Part shown: positions 27,655-35,244 of the stretch, piece after piece
How the letters are laid out: each line of letters starts with the position of its first letter
Position numbering within the stretch: the stretch's first letter is position 1
Assembly: GCF_019038465.1 (NCBI RefSeq)
Contig: NZ_JAFKRH010000016.1
Coordinates: forward strand, 1-61,708
Origin: Synechococcus sp. CCY 0621
Lineage (GTDB): Bacteria > Cyanobacteriota > Cyanobacteriia > PCC-6307 > Cyanobiaceae
Reading direction: 5' to 3'
DNA: 61,708 nt
Translations under genes and position numbers: made by a program
Notes under the pieces: model-generated
The model's database searches: none
What the model saw: the letters and a program-made list of their open reading frames with translations, nothing else
Told to the model about the DNA's origin: nothing

Positions 27655-28197
27655 ATGACAAAAGCATCAGAAGCCTTCAATCGTTCCATCAGCGACGCAG
27701 AAGAGCTCTTAATGCGCTTTGAGGCTGAGAGGGCAACTACAAATCATCCGCAGAACGGTGAGGTTCTCAAGCGTGCCGGACTCGTCATGGCTTTGGCGGC
27801 TTGGGAGACGTACGTCAAAGACCGTGTAAGAGACGAAATCTCAGTATGGTTGCAATCGGTGGAAGGCAGTCCGATTGGCAAGTTTGTCCGAAGGCGCCTC
27901 GAAGAAGATCTAAAGCGCTTCTTTAATCCGAATTCTGAAAGGACTCGGCGACTATTCTTGGACTATTTTGAGGTAGACATTACAAAGGAGTGGTCTTGGG
28001 ACAATTACGATACGGCTACGGCAAAGAAGACGCTCGATGTCCTTATAGCTAAAAGAGGAGATGCGGCCCATCAAGCAAATACTTCCGAACACCCTAGTGC
28101 CCAACCACACAAGGTTAAAAGAGAAGAATTGGAAAAGGGCATCCGGTTTCTAAAAGGCCTAGTTAATGCCTCCGAAAGAGCGAGAGTAGCAAAATGA
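27655..28197 (+). CDS. HEPN-domain protein, putative RNase (RiboL-PSP-HEPN / MAE_28990-like)
   Basis: A 180-residue helical protein. The N-terminal helices contain LVMALAAWETYVKDRV, typical of HEPN-like nucleases of the RiboL-PSP/MAE_28990 type, and the C-terminal part has Arg134-x4-His139 (AKRGDAAHQ), the Rx4-6H signature of metal-independent HEPN RNases. Such proteins are toxins or abortive-infection effectors. No nucleotidyltransferase antitoxin is adjacent. It is the first cassette cargo; its stop is 1 bp before an attC-like site. Confidence 0.7.
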   Translation: MTKASEAFNRSISDAEELLMRFEAERATTNHPQNGEVLKRAGLVMALAAWETYVKDRVRDEISVWLQSVEGSPIGKFVRRRLEEDLKRFFNPNSERTRRLFLDYFEVDITKEWSWDNYDTATAKKTLDVLIAKRGDAAHQANTSEHPSAQPHKVKREELEKGIRFLKGLVNASERARVAK

Positions 28198-28198
28198 G

Positions 28199-28288
28199 AT
28201 CAAACAAGCCCCTCGAGTGGACAGTCCACCACCAGCGCCCTGTCTTCGTTCCACACTCACTGCCTGCCACTCAGGGGCAGTGTTCGGC
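28199..28288 (+). repeat. attC-like site 1
   Basis: R'' box ATCAAAC (28199-28205) and R' box GTTCGGC (28282-28288). L'' is GCCCCT + CG + AGTGG (28208-28220) and L' is CCACT + C + AGGGGC (28267-28278), pairing 6 + 5 bp with one extra base on the L'' side, the extrahelical base expected of attC. Length 90 bp, directly after the HEPN stop. Confidence 0.65.
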
Positions 28289-28302
28289 GGCTTTTATCGG
28301 CT

Positions 28303-29196
28303 TTAACTCAGACTATTGCTGCTCAACCAAGAATGAACAACATCGTCGATCGTGATTTTTCCTTGAATCCTGTTTGTCCCATTTTCCTCAAAGACTAGCG
28401 TTCCAGCGTTGAAAGTACAGATCATCTCACTATACGAACGGACAGTGGCAGGACTGCTCCCCATTTGCGCCAGCACCGAAGACCATTCACGCTCAGGCAG
28501 GATGATCGCTTGAACGTCCCGCTCCAAGGCTTTGCTAAAGCTGGCGGCAACATCATTTGGGCTTAAAGGGTGTAAGCCGTGAAGTTCCCTGACCTGCGTG
28601 TTTTGCCACGTTTGTATCAGCATATCCGCGCGCGTCTGCCCGATGTCGATCGCTGAAATCATCGGCACGGCCCGATCTAGCGGAGCATAGAAAGATGGCA
28701 ACCTTCCCGTTTGTTTTTTAATCGGCAAAAGCGATCGCCAGTTTTCCATAAACCCCGCCGCCCGAACAAAACCAATCGCGACCTTAGACGGCAAGCTTTT
28801 GAGCTTCTCTTCCATCCTGTAGGCGGTCAGAATGTTGCCAGTTCCTCGCGGGAGATGGCCTCCAATGGAAGACAGGACAACAATTCTCGGCAAGCGTGTT
28901 CGTCGTGCTGCTTCAACGATCGCTGAAATCACCTGCTCAGTCCATGCGAATAAATCATCTGAGGCGTAGTCAGGCGGATTCAGAACATACGCCCCTAACA
29001 CCCCTTCAAAAGCACGACCCAAGGCATCCACATCGGCAAAATCTTCGACAATTGCAACCTCAGCCCTTTGTGCTTTCCAAGCGGCACCTTTGCTTTCATT
29101 CCGCACCGCTACCCGCACTGTTGCCTGTCCCATCAGGGCATTTACCGTCACTGCACCGGTCTGTCCTGTCGCTCCTAACACAACATAGCTCGCCAT
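28303..29196 (-). CDS. NmrA-like NAD(P)-binding protein
   Basis: A 297-residue Rossmann protein of the atypical SDR/NmrA group: MASYVVLGATGQTGAVTVNALM has the GxxGxxG nucleotide motif, followed by VVLSSIGGHLPRGTGNI and FVRAAGFMENW. Members are redox sensors or quinone/isoflavone-type reductases. ATG 29196 has AAAGGAAA upstream; the frame is open to 29241 without homology. The sequence looks closer to filamentous cyanobacteria than to the host backbone. It is in line with the SDR at 29263-29997 and the divergent AraC regulator. Confidence 0.78.
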   Translation of the reverse strand: MASYVVLGATGQTGAVTVNALMGQATVRVAVRNESKGAAWKAQRAEVAIVEDFADVDALGRAFEGVLGAYVLNPPDYASDDLFAWTEQVISAIVEAARRTRLPRIVVLSSIGGHLPRGTGNILTAYRMEEKLKSLPSKVAIGFVRAAGFMENWRSLLPIKKQTGRLPSFYAPLDRAVPMISAIDIGQTRADMLIQTWQNTQVRELHGLHPLSPNDVAASFSKALERDVQAIILPEREWSSVLAQMGSSPATVRSYSEMICTFNAGTLVFEENGTNRIQGKITIDDVVHSWLSSNSLS

Positions 29197-29262
29197 TATT
29201 TTGATTTTCCTTTTGTCTGTAAGCTGAACTGTGCCTTTCAATGAGGATGAATGGGCAATGCT

Positions 29263-29997
29263 TTAGAATGCGCTGGCGGTCGGGCGAACAATAATTTCAT
29301 TGACATCCACATCCGCTGGTTGAGCAATCGCATATAAGACAGCTATGCCGATCGCATCTGATGTGAGTGCCGTCTTGCGAAGTTCTTGTAAAAACCCCTT
29401 GCTGGCATTGTCCGTGATATCAGAGCCAAGTTCAGTTTCGACTACGCCAGGGGAGATAAGCGTGACACGGATATTTTTTGACTCCTGACGCAGTCCATCG
29501 GAGATTGCCCAAACTGCGTATTTTGTGGCGCAATAAACCGCAGCAGTAGGTCCGACCCAATGAGCGGCGATCGACGCAGTATTGATAAACTGTCCACCAC
29601 CTTGCGCTTCCATGATCGGCAGTCCCGCTGCAATGCCATTTAATACGCCGTGAATGTTGACATTGATCATGGTGTCCCATTCCTCAACTTTCAGCGCATC
29701 TAGCCGTGATAGCGGCATCACGCCTGCGTTGTTAAAAATCACATCAACACGGCCAAACCTATCTTTGGCAAAGTGAATGAACTCTTTCATATCCTCACGA
29801 CTGGTGACATCCACCGCTCTAAATCCTGCTGTGTTGCCCTGATCACGAATTTCCTTGACAATCTTACCGAGCTTCTCTGCCCGTCGCGCTCCTAGAACAA
29901 CGTTTGCGCCATTTTGAGCCAGCAATCGAGCAGTTGCTTCACCAATTCCACTACTGGCTCCGGTAATGACGACAACTTTCTTTTCAACGTTCAACAT
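29263..29997 (-). CDS. Short-chain dehydrogenase/reductase
   Basis: A 244-residue classical SDR: TGASSGIGEATARLLA for cofactor binding, NNAGVMPLSRL, INTASIAAHW and catalytic Tyr-x3-Lys in AVYCATKYAVWA, then SPGVVETELGSD. This resembles the NADP-dependent oxidoreductases found with AraC regulators in many bacteria. ATG 29997 with AGGAAAAG upstream is preferred over GTG 30003. Probably cotranscribed with the NmrA gene (66 bp gap) and controlled by the divergent regulator. Confidence 0.85.
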   Translation of the reverse strand: MLNVEKKVVVITGASSGIGEATARLLAQNGANVVLGARRAEKLGKIVKEIRDQGNTAGFRAVDVTSREDMKEFIHFAKDRFGRVDVIFNNAGVMPLSRLDALKVEEWDTMINVNIHGVLNGIAAGLPIMEAQGGGQFINTASIAAHWVGPTAAVYCATKYAVWAISDGLRQESKNIRVTLISPGVVETELGSDITDNASKGFLQELRKTALTSDAIGIAVLYAIAQPADVDVNEIIVRPTASAF

Positions 29998-30163
29998 AGT
30001 CACTTTTCCTGAATGATGAGTTTGTATAGATTAACAGTAAAGGCAAAGGCAAGAAAGCTAAATACATAGACCTCCCGGATTCTTGCCTAATCCTCCAAGC
30101 TGGGATTTTGTTGGTCGTCTATAATGCTGAGTGGAAGGTGATTTAATGAGTCGGTAAAATCCC

Positions 30164-31096
30164 ATGACACCTCAACTCATTCGCTCAGTTAGCCATCAAG
30201 CTGAGATTACAAAGCAGTGCCAGGAATTGGCAGACCTGATCACTTGTCATACCGATGGCAAGGGGAATGGGTTTCATCAAACCGCGATCGATCAATTGGA
30301 ATTTCAGCGAGAATCTTCAGTTTCCACTGCACTACGCGGTGTTTGTGACCCGATCTTTGCAATTCTGGTTCAAGGTAAAAAAGAACTGTTTCTGAATGAG
30401 GAAATCTATCGGTATGGTGCGGCGCAATACCTGGTTGTATCAGTTGATCTGCCGCTAACCGCATTTGTTGTAGAAGCGTCTGCTGACAAGCCTTATCTGG
30501 GATTTAAGCTGACGTTAAATCCCTATCAACTCTGTGATCTGATAATTCAAGCCAGTCCGATTCAGCGTCAGCAAGAAAATGCTGTGAGAGGCTTATTTGT
30601 CAGCACTATTGATATGCCGTTGCTCGATTGTGCTCTCAGGCTGACGAAACTTTTGGATGCACCACAGGATATTCCCGTCCTGGCACCGCTAATCATTCGC
30701 GAACTCTATTACCGCCTTTTAATGAGTGACCAAGGCGCAGCAGTTCGCCAGATTGCCACATCGGGTAGCAATATGCAGCGGATTGCTGAGGTGATAAAAC
30801 AGCTCAAGGCTGATTTCACGCAGCCATTGCGGATCGAGGATTTAGCAGGACAAGTCGGGATGTCTGCTTCCTCGTTTCATCATCACTTTAAAGCCGTGAC
30901 ATCCATGAGTCCGCTACAATATCAAAAACAATTGAGACTCCTCGAGGCGCGCCGTCTGATGCTTGCTGAAAACTCTAATGCGTCCAATGCTGCCTATCAG
31001 GTAGGGTATGAGAGTCCGTCGCAATTCAGTCGCGAGTATGCTCGGATGTTCGGTGCGCCGCCGATTCAAGATATTGAACATCTACGAACAGCCTGA
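30164..31096 (+). CDS. AraC-family transcriptional regulator
   Basis: A 310-residue regulator with an N-terminal AraC_N sensor region (VCDPIFAILVQGKKELFLNEEIYRYG cut into VCDPIFAILVQGKKELF and YRYGAAQYLVVSVDLP) and a C-terminal double helix-turn-helix (MSASSFHHHFKAVTSMSPLQYQKQLR; AAYQVGYESPSQFSREYARMFG). It diverges from the SDR/NmrA pair across a 166-bp gap and likely regulates it. Low GC and HIP1-type sites nearby suggest origin from another cyanobacterium. Confidence 0.88.
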   Translation: MTPQLIRSVSHQAEITKQCQELADLITCHTDGKGNGFHQTAIDQLEFQRESSVSTALRGVCDPIFAILVQGKKELFLNEEIYRYGAAQYLVVSVDLPLTAFVVEASADKPYLGFKLTLNPYQLCDLIIQASPIQRQQENAVRGLFVSTIDMPLLDCALRLTKLLDAPQDIPVLAPLIIRELYYRLLMSDQGAAVRQIATSGSNMQRIAEVIKQLKADFTQPLRIEDLAGQVGMSASSFHHHFKAVTSMSPLQYQKQLRLLEARRLMLAENSNASNAAYQVGYESPSQFSREYARMFGAPPIQDIEHLRTA

Positions 31097-31161
31097 ACAT
31101 AACCTGTATCCTTATGGGCTTTGCTGAATGTAGATATTATTCGCGGATGAGCATTCTTGCA

Positions 31162-31189
31162 GTAGGGGCGGCTCGCGAACCGCCCCTAC
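31162..31189. repeat. Short palindromic repeat of the GTAGGGGCGG...CCGCCCCTAC type
   Basis: A 10-bp perfect inverted repeat, GTAGGGGCGG (31162-31171) and CCGCCCCTAC (31180-31189), around an 8-nt loop containing TCGCGA. I know very similar dispersed repeats from filamentous and colonial cyanobacteria; they are not expected in picocyanobacteria. It supports a foreign cyanobacterial source for this segment. Confidence 0.7.
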
Positions 31190-31257
31190 GAAATTCATAT
31201 GTCAGATCAGCAACGCCTGCTTGGGCTTTAGATTGAAGTTGGAGGAACGCGATCGCC

Positions 31258-31344
31258 GCCGAACAATTCAAATGTAGCGGACGGTTAAAAGGTACAAGTT
31301 TTAGGTTGAAGTTCGTCTGTCGCCGCTGATTTGAGGCGTTGGTC
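31258..31344 (+). repeat. attC-like site 2
   Basis: R'' GCCGAAC (31258-31264), spacer AAT, L'' TCAAAT + GT + AGCGG (31268-31280), L' CCGCT + G + ATTTGA (31323-31334), spacer GGC, R' GTTGGTC (31338-31344). The L''/L' stem is 6 + 5 bp with one extra base on the L'' side, the canonical attC layout. Length 87 bp. Confidence 0.7.
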
Positions 31345-31356
31345 CTCTCAACGCCC

Positions 31357-31470
31357 ATGCCAAGCTTCTATGACCATATCGCACCTGTTTATCACCATGT
31401 CAATCCACGCTGGGCTGAAAGCATCCGCCGCCAAGGCGAGCAACTCTCTGCTCTCATCGCAGCGGATTGG
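31357..31470 (+). pseudogene. N-terminal remnant of a SAM-dependent methyltransferase
   Basis: ATG 31357 begins MPSFYDHIAPVYHHVNPRW and runs to about ALIAADW (38 residues), which matches the start of class I methyltransferases that open with SFYDxLAPFYH. The SAM-binding motif and all later blocks are absent; the frame then runs through unrelated sequence into the next gene. It is the first item after attC-like site 2 and is evidently a truncated cassette gene. Confidence 0.65.
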
Positions 31471-31552
31471 GTCGTACGAGCAACGCCTTTTCAGCCTGCG
31501 GCGCTGAGAACACACAACACGAGCCACCCTCTCGACACCACTTCTTCCCACC

Positions 31553-31945
31553 ATGAAACTCGGCTACACCATCGTCTACGTCCCCCGCGTTGCGGACTCG
31601 CTTCAGTTCTACGAGCGGGCCTTCGACCTCGAGCGGAGGTTCTTTCACGACTCAGGTGACTACGGCGAGCTCAAGACAGGAGAAACCACCCTCGCCTTCG
31701 CCTCTCATGCACTGGGTGCAATGAACTTTCCAGTCGGTCACGTGCATGCAAGCGAGTCCCAGCAACCCCTGGGCATGGAGATCGCTCTCGTTACCGAAGA
31801 CGTGCAGGAGGCCCACCGATCCGCCATCAAGCATGGAGCCAAGGAGCTGGCTGCACCCGTGGCCAAGCCGTGGGGCCAGACAGTCTCCTATGTCCGTGCG
31901 CCAGACGGTACGCTCATTGAACTATGCACTCCTGTTGCCGGGTGA
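31553..31945 (+). CDS. VOC-superfamily (glyoxalase / bleomycin-resistance-like) protein
   Basis: A 130-residue protein with two beta-alpha-beta-beta-beta modules: YTIVYVPRVADSLQFYERAFDLE and GMEIALVTEDVQEAHRSAIKHGA, ending PWGQTVSYVRAPDGTLIELCTP, the usual VOC ending with a metal-ligand Glu. Single-domain VOC proteins are very common integron cassette cargo and function as dimers. The stop is 8 bp before attC-like site 3. Substrate unknown. Confidence 0.85.
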   Translation: MKLGYTIVYVPRVADSLQFYERAFDLERRFFHDSGDYGELKTGETTLAFASHALGAMNFPVGHVHASESQQPLGMEIALVTEDVQEAHRSAIKHGAKELAAPVAKPWGQTVSYVRAPDGTLIELCTPVAG

Positions 31946-31953
31946 ACGGTGCG

Positions 31954-32016
31954 GCCTAATCCCTCGGTCAAGCTGAGCACCAACGGCAGGCTGCCTGCTT
32001 ACCTCGAACGTTAGCC
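31954..32016 (+). repeat. attC-like site 3 (most canonical short site)
   Basis: R'' GCCTAAT (31954-31960), L'' GGTcAAGC (31966-31973) and L' GCTTACC (31997-32003) pair as 3 + 4 bp with the single C left unpaired, exactly the extrahelical base of classical 60-bp attC sites; R' is GTTAGCC (32010-32016). Total 63 bp. Confidence 0.75.
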
Positions 32017-32032
32017 ATTCGCGAAGGACATC

Positions 32033-32718
32033 ATGTTCACGCTTGAAAAGGTTGTCCCTTGGGGTCGTTCATTCGAGGAATACACTGGCATGTTCTTACT
32101 GGCCGAGGCCGATATGGCAGGCCGAATCCTTGGCTGTGGGGATGGACCTGCAGGCTTCAATGCAGAAGCAACAAGAAGAGGAGCCAAGGTTGTTTCATGC
32201 GATCCACTCTATGAGTTCAGCAATGCCGATATTGAAGCTCGTATTGCCGCTACCTATGAGCAAGTGATTGATCAGACGAGGCAAAACCAGGAGGAGTTCG
32301 TTTGGAAGCCATCACATCGGACGATGAGCTTGGCAAGGTGCGCATGGCCGCCATGAATGCGTTCTTGGCTGACTATCCTGCCGGCCTCATGGAGGGTAGG
32401 TACATGAATGCGGCTTTACCTTTTCTGCCCTTCCCTACCGGCGATTTCGACCTGGCCCTCTGCTCGCATCTTCTCTTCTTGTATAGCCAACAGCTGGACG
32501 AAGAGTTTCATCATGCCTCACTGCTGGAGCTATGCCGAGTTGCCAAAGAAGTCAGGGTGTTTCCACCTCTTGCCTTGGGCGGTGCGCGTTCGCCCTATCT
32601 GGAAGGGAGTGTCGAGATGCTGCGTACAGCTGGGCATAATGTATCGATTCAGCGGGTGAACTACGAATTCCAGAGAGGCGCATGTGAAATGCTGCGGATT
32701 CAACGCGCTGATAGCTAG
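32033..32718 (+). pseudogene. SAM-dependent methyltransferase broken by a -1 frameshift
   Basis: ATG 32033 starts MFTLEKVVPWGRSFEEYTGMF, followed by the SAM motif ILGCGDGPAGFNAEATRRGAKVVSCDP (as GRILGCGDGPAGF, VVSCDPLYEF). The frame is lost at about 32303, where FVW continues as EAITSDDELGKVRMAAMNAFLADYP only if one G is restored in the TTTGG-AAG run; the second part then runs to RVNYEFQRGACEMLRIQ and the stop at 32718. Both halves fit one cassette-type methyltransferase of about 228 residues. A sequencing error in a G run cannot be excluded. Confidence 0.75.
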
Positions 32719-32799
32719 CATCAAGATTCAACGCAAGGCTTCAACGGTGCTTGATCCTTGGCTAAGGCCACTGTCAGCCGATGATCTTGAGCGTTAGTC
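32713..32799 (+). repeat. attC-like site 4
   Basis: L'' TCAAGAT (32721-32727) pairs perfectly with L' ATCTTGA (32784-32790) and continues as CAACG/CGATG after an unpaired T. R' is GTTAGTC (32793-32799); the matching R'' is the degenerate AGCTAGC (32713-32719), which contains the stop codon of the broken methyltransferase gene. About 87 bp. Confidence 0.6.
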
Positions 32800-32934
32800 G
32801 CCTTTATCTTTTCAGATCTGAGTATGTTCGGAATCAATTCAACGCACTTCACTTTATGCCCCTCAGTTCTCGTCATTCCGTAGGTTTCATCGCTGGCTGC
32901 TGGCTCTGCCTTGATTCCTGATGATGGAGGCTCA

Positions 32935-33879
32935 ATGACAAACCCCTCAACGCCTGCCGGAGTTCACCTGATTACATCCACAGGCACTCTCCATGGCACA
33001 CAGATCATTCCAACCTCTCATCTGCCAACACCAGTCGTGCTGATCATCGCGGGTTCAGGTCCGACTGATCGCAATGGGAACGGGCCTCTAGCTGGCGAGA
33101 ATAACAGCCTCAAGCAACTAGCTGAAGGATTAGCCGATCACGGCATTGCCTCGATACGCTATGACAAGCGTGGTATTGGAGAAAGCTCATCCGCAGGGCC
33201 TGAAGAAGTTGATTTGCGTTTTGATACCTATGCTGAAGATGCAGCACTCTGGATTCAACAACTCCAGGTAGATCCTCGTTTCTCAGGCGTCACCGTAATT
33301 GGTCACAGTGAAGGTTCTCTGATTGGAATGCTGGCGACCTACAAAGCGGAAGCAGATGCGTTTGTCTCCATCGCCGGCCCCGCCCAATCGGCATCAGCAA
33401 TTCTACGAAAACAACTACAATCGAGATTGCCAGAGTCATTATGGCAACAGAGCGAGCAGATTCTTGTTTCCCTAGAGCAAGGTAACCCTGTGATCTCCGC
33501 TCCACCGGAATTACACATGCTCTTCAGAGCGAGCGTCCAGCCTTATCTCATGTCTTGGTTCCGTTACACCCCTGCCCAGGAGATTATGCACCTCACGATT
33601 CCTGCTCTCATTGTTCAAGGAACCACAGATATCCAAGTGCCTGTCAGTGAGGCAAAAGCCCTGAAAACGGCCAAGCCTGATGCGGAGCTTAGAATGATTG
33701 AAGGGATGAATCACGTCTTAAAGGCTGTTTCATTAGACCCTAAACAGCAAAATGCTTCCTACTCCGACCCGACGCTGCCAGTTGTGCCTGAACTCGTTGA
33801 AGGGATCAGTCAATTCATTCATGCCCGAGAGAGGCTTAGGGCGTCTCATCAGTTGCTGCACCGAAACGAGCCACATTGA
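32935..33879 (+). CDS. Alpha/beta hydrolase (serine aminopeptidase S33-like)
   Basis: A 314-residue hydrolase. HGxx-like oxyanion strand LIIAGSGPTDRNGN, the YDKRGIGESS block, nucleophile elbow GHSEG (Ser125), acid in QGTTDIQVP and His in EGMNHVLKAV. The family acts on esters or peptides. ATG 32935 has GGAGG upstream and gives the family N-terminus; the frame extends to TTG 32911. Low GC, cassette cargo between attC-like sites 4 and 5. Confidence 0.85.
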   Translation: MTNPSTPAGVHLITSTGTLHGTQIIPTSHLPTPVVLIIAGSGPTDRNGNGPLAGENNSLKQLAEGLADHGIASIRYDKRGIGESSSAGPEEVDLRFDTYAEDAALWIQQLQVDPRFSGVTVIGHSEGSLIGMLATYKAEADAFVSIAGPAQSASAILRKQLQSRLPESLWQQSEQILVSLEQGNPVISAPPELHMLFRASVQPYLMSWFRYTPAQEIMHLTIPALIVQGTTDIQVPVSEAKALKTAKPDAELRMIEGMNHVLKAVSLDPKQQNASYSDPTLPVVPELVEGISQFIHARERLRASHQLLHRNEPH

Positions 33880-33912
33880 CTTCTTGAGTAGAAAAGTCTA
33901 TTTGCGTTCGGT
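33860..33912 (+). repeat. Weak attC-like site 5
   Basis: ACCGAAAC (33860-33867) can pair with GTTCGGT (33906-33912), and GACTT (33878-33882) with AAGTC (33894-33898). At 53 bp it is shorter than normal attC sites and it contains the hydrolase stop codon, so it may be degenerate or a coincidence. Confidence 0.3.
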
Positions 33913-33948
33913 GAGCTTGATCGTGGTCCCACCTGACTTAGATTTTTG

Positions 33949-34464
33949 ATGCGAATCTCTTACGAACAAGCCATTGAGAGGCTTGGCCTGCTTGCCAACC
34001 TGTGTTCATTCGACCCAATAGTGATCGGAACGCTGCCGCTTGGAATTGATGTTTCCAGCAGCGATATCGACATTGCCTGCTCTTGTGATGATCTTGACCT
34101 GTTTGCAGACTTCACAACGCGTCAATACGAATCGCAAGATGGCTTTCAAGTTCGACATGGCATCTTTCAAGACCACGCATCTATTGTTGTTCAGTTCAAA
34201 GCGCTCGGATGGGATGTTGATATCTTCTGCCAACCCATTCCGACAGCCAAACAGTGGGGCGTACGGCATTTTCGAATTGAACAGCGGTTACTCGCTTTGT
34301 CTCCTAGCCTAAAGTCAACTGTGACGGAATTGAAACGTTCGGGCTTGAAAACCGAACCTGCGTTTGCCAAAGCTCTTGGATTGTCCGGTGAGCCTTATGG
34401 GGCAATTCTAGGACTTGAACAATTCGACGACCGTGAGTTGTTGGCACTATCTGGGATTCAATAA
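33949..34464 (+). CDS. DUF4269-type nucleotidyltransferase-like protein
   Basis: A 171-residue protein. GTLPLGIDVSSSDIDIACSC resembles the G-S-x-D-x-D nucleotidyltransferase site as it appears in DUF4269 proteins (G-T-x-P-x-G-I-D ... SDIDI), followed by QVRHGIFQDHASIVVQF and VDIFCQPIP with a third acidic residue. Function unknown; related folds modify small molecules such as aminoglycosides or tRNA. ATG 33949 is used; TTG 33946 precedes it directly. The stop lies 7 bp before attC-like site 6. Confidence 0.78.
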   Translation: MRISYEQAIERLGLLANLCSFDPIVIGTLPLGIDVSSSDIDIACSCDDLDLFADFTTRQYESQDGFQVRHGIFQDHASIVVQFKALGWDVDIFCQPIPTAKQWGVRHFRIEQRLLALSPSLKSTVTELKRSGLKTEPAFAKALGLSGEPYGAILGLEQFDDRELLALSGIQ

Positions 34465-34471
34465 AACCGAA

Positions 34472-34565
34472 GCCTAACGATGCGATGGGGATGGTGCGAC
34501 GGAGTCACGTCGTTTCGACGTCTTGGAAGCCTCGAGTTGCCGCCTGCCCATCGCCAATGTTAGGC
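34472..34565 (+). repeat. attC-like site 6 (perfect R''/R' pair)
   Basis: R'' GCCTAAC (34472-34478) and R' GTTAGGC (34559-34565) are exact complements and exact matches to RYYYAAC and GTTRRRY. L'' GCGATGGG (34482-34489) pairs perfectly with L' CCCATCGC (34547-34554). An internal ACGTCG/CGACGT hairpin lies near 34507-34521. Length 94 bp. This is the clearest integron attC in the window. Confidence 0.85.
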
Positions 34566-34584
34566 GCATGCAACAGGAGGCACC

Positions 34585-35244
34585 ATGAGCTCAGAAAAAA
34601 TTGAATGGGGCAAGGAGATCGCCCAAGCCGGAAGTGATATTGCCGAGCTAACCAAAGAGGCTGGTCTTCCTGGGGTCGAGTTAATTGCTAGGTTCGCTGA
34701 GCTCTTTTATGACAAGCACCTCCAGCGTCGCTTCGTAAGGTTTGTGTCCGAGGCAGAAATAGATCAGGAACTCATCGACAAGATCATAAGCGATGAGACT
34801 TACTCAAACTGCCTTTATGCTGTACTTGAGACAGTGCGCCAGACCCACTCGAGAATCGGATTAGGCGCGCTCGCTCTCATCTGTCGTGACCGCTGGGATG
34901 ACGAGAGTTATCTAATTGGTGCCATGTACTCCTTTTCTCAAATTAGCGACAAGACCATTGAGGCATTTCTTGTGCTGTACGAGAGTATTCCCAAAGGGCA
35001 GGACTATTTAAATCTTGAAGTACATAAAAACAGTGATTGCCACTTTCGCGATCTCTGCAATGTGGCTGTCGAGCTAGTGCGACGTAACTTCTTTGTCATG
35101 ACCTCTGGAATCAAGGTCTACGCTAATTATCCTGTTCAAGGCATGAAGTGTGACCACTCGGAGTCCTACTGTCAGTACTGTCAAAGGGCGAAGGCTCGTG
35201 TCTACCATCAAGACACAGGTGACGGGAGCGGAGGCTACCGCTAG
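34585..35244 (+). CDS. Hypothetical cassette protein
   Basis: A 219-residue protein with an ideal ribosome-binding site (AGGAGG 6 nt before ATG 34585). The N-terminal half is helical (EIAQAGSDIAELTKEAG; FAELFYDKHLQRRFVRFVSEAEID) and a Cys/His cluster lies near the C-terminus (CDHSESYCQYCQRA), possibly a zinc site. No family recognised. It is the last cargo gene of the array. Confidence 0.6.
   Translation: MSSEKIEWGKEIAQAGSDIAELTKEAGLPGVELIARFAELFYDKHLQRRFVRFVSEAEIDQELIDKIISDETYSNCLYAVLETVRQTHSRIGLGALALICRDRWDDESYLIGAMYSFSQISDKTIEAFLVLYESIPKGQDYLNLEVHKNSDCHFRDLCNVAVELVRRNFFVMTSGIKVYANYPVQGMKCDHSESYCQYCQRAKARVYHQDTGDGSGGYR

Noticed and set aside
28720..31260. HIP1-type GCGATCGC octamers as a marker of the foreign segment
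   Set aside because: Copies occur in the island (for example 31249-31256) but also in the backbone as GGCGATCGCC (near 2992, 23265 and 23648), so they do not separate island from host.
33860..33912. Counting attC-like site 5 as firm
   Set aside because: It is only 53 bp, the R'' box carries an extra A, and the inner stem is 5 bp. It is listed only as a weak candidate.
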